From: DASXUX01 sp036504595
GTDB lineage: Bacteria; Planctomycetota; SZUA-567; H5-PLA8
DNA length: 64,000 nt
Assembly (NCBI GenBank): GCA_036504595.1
Contig: DASXUX010000105.1
Location: forward strand, 1 to 64,000
Direction: 5' to 3'
In this document: piece by piece, positions 63,602-64,000 of the stretch
How positions within the stretch are numbered: position 1 is the first letter of the stretch
Layout of the letters: every line of letters starts with the position of its first letter
Notes under the pieces: model-generated
What the model was told of the DNA's origin: nothing
Database searches by the model: none
Seen by the model: the letters and a program-made list of their open reading frames with translations, nothing else
Translations under genes and position numbers: made by a program

Positions 63602-64000
63602 TTAGTATCCTGTCGAGTTGAGCTGCATGAAATCCAGCGAGAACAGTAGACCTTCACCACCGAGGACATTGATGTACTTGCCGCTTGAATCACTCGTCAA
63701 CAAGTGGCACCCACCAAAGCTCGTCCCACCCGGCATCGCTATTGTGTATCTAGCCAACTGTGAGGCATTATCGAAGATGGTGGCCATGGCACTCTCAGCG
63801 CTGGCAATGCTGTTAGAGATGGAGATCAGCTCAATGTGGACGGGACGCCCTGAGAACCAGAGCCTCTTGCAACCGATCGCGAAGACTCCTGGGTATTGGA
63901 TGAAGACATCTTTGTATCGAGGACTACCAAAGCTAGGCCAGTTTCCATACGGGTCCATCGCGAAGTAGACGCCGGGAGAAGGGCTAATCTGGCCGTTGGG
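63602..64000 (-). CDS. Phage-type structural protein, partial at the right edge
   Basis: The frame is open from the end of the window: the codons before the ATG at 63958 read GQISPSPGVYFA and continue smoothly into DPYGNWPSFGSPRYKDVFIQ. The gene therefore extends beyond 64000 and only its last 132 codons are seen. It is beta-rich (RLWFSGRPVHIELISISNSI, ARYTIAMPGGTSFGGCHLLT) and of the same style as the following genes. Confidence 0.55.
   Translation of the reverse strand, partial: PNGQISPSPGVYFAMDPYGNWPSFGSPRYKDVFIQYPGVFAIGCKRLWFSGRPVHIELISISNSIASAESAMATIFDNASQLARYTIAMPGGTSFGGCHLLTSDSSGKYINVLGGEGLLFSLDFMQLNSTGY

Noticed and set aside
1..64000. CRISPR array
   Set aside because: No regularly spaced identical short repeats with unique spacers were seen; the repeats found are pairs or coding tandem units.

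Overview
The window is a GC-rich bacterial segment. Three proteins with an N-terminal MJ0042-type zinc ribbon plus membrane segments (49.6-52.7 kb), several large secreted carbohydrate-associated proteins (an alpha/alpha-barrel-like enzyme, a beta-helix protein, a double alpha/beta hydrolase, a discoidin-domain protein) and dispersed intergenic repeats suggest a member of the Planctomycetes-Verrucomicrobia-Chlamydiae group, most likely a planctomycete. This is inferred from gene style; no rRNA is present. 

Layout. 0-3.3 kb: remnants (transposase tail, a nuclease/HsdR chimera), a palindrome-rich divergent control region, a sigma-like regulator, and a 29-bp tRNA 3'-end fragment. 3.9-8.6 kb: a secreted enzyme and a GspE/PilB ATPase. 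9.7-27.3 kb: the centrepiece, an ADP-ribosylation, retron and nucleic-acid-ligase island. 27.8-29.3 kb: a small protein plus an LRR-DUF6745 protein. 29.2-36.0 kb: a complete STM4011-STM4015-type cluster (two radical SAM proteins, a sulfatase-like hydrolase, a HAD phosphatase, an ATP-grasp-like protein, two STM4015 paralogues). 36.5-41.6 kb: secreted carbohydrate-related proteins and repeats. 42-48.1 kb: a scrapyard of defence and mobile-element pieces (serine recombinase, DrmC-like PLD, HEPN, DUF262, sigma fragments) ending in a second copy of the 29-bp tRNA fragment. 48.2-55.7 kb: small phage/plasmid-like and lineage-specific proteins. 55.7-64 kb: phage-type structural genes on the minus strand, the last running off the right end. 

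The 9.7-27.3 kb island contains an NAD-dependent DNA ligase with BRCT, two different WGR-PARP proteins with intact H-Y-E triads, an AbrB-like protein between them, a macrodomain protein, a HEAT-repeat protein, a SWIM zinc-finger protein, a retron reverse transcriptase, and (opposite strand) an ADP-ribosylglycohydrolase and a NUDIX hydrolase. It closes with two unrecognised proteins and an ATP-type nucleotidyltransferase ligase. Writers (PARP), reader/eraser (macro), eraser (ARH) and ADP-ribose recycler (NUDIX) of ADP-ribosylation are all present around a reverse transcriptase. 

Between the SWIM gene and the reverse transcriptase lies a candidate retron non-coding RNA (20928-21148). It has a 15-bp a1/a2 pairing, a TTAGC at the expected branch site, a short msr-like hairpin and a long msd-like hairpin with an 18-bp perfect stem. 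The RT carries the retron NAxxH and VTG motifs. I infer a retron of the HEAT/SWIM kind that has acquired, or works with, a complete ADP-ribosylation cycle and two ligases: plausibly a DNA/RNA damage-sensing repair or anti-phage system. This combination is the main finding.
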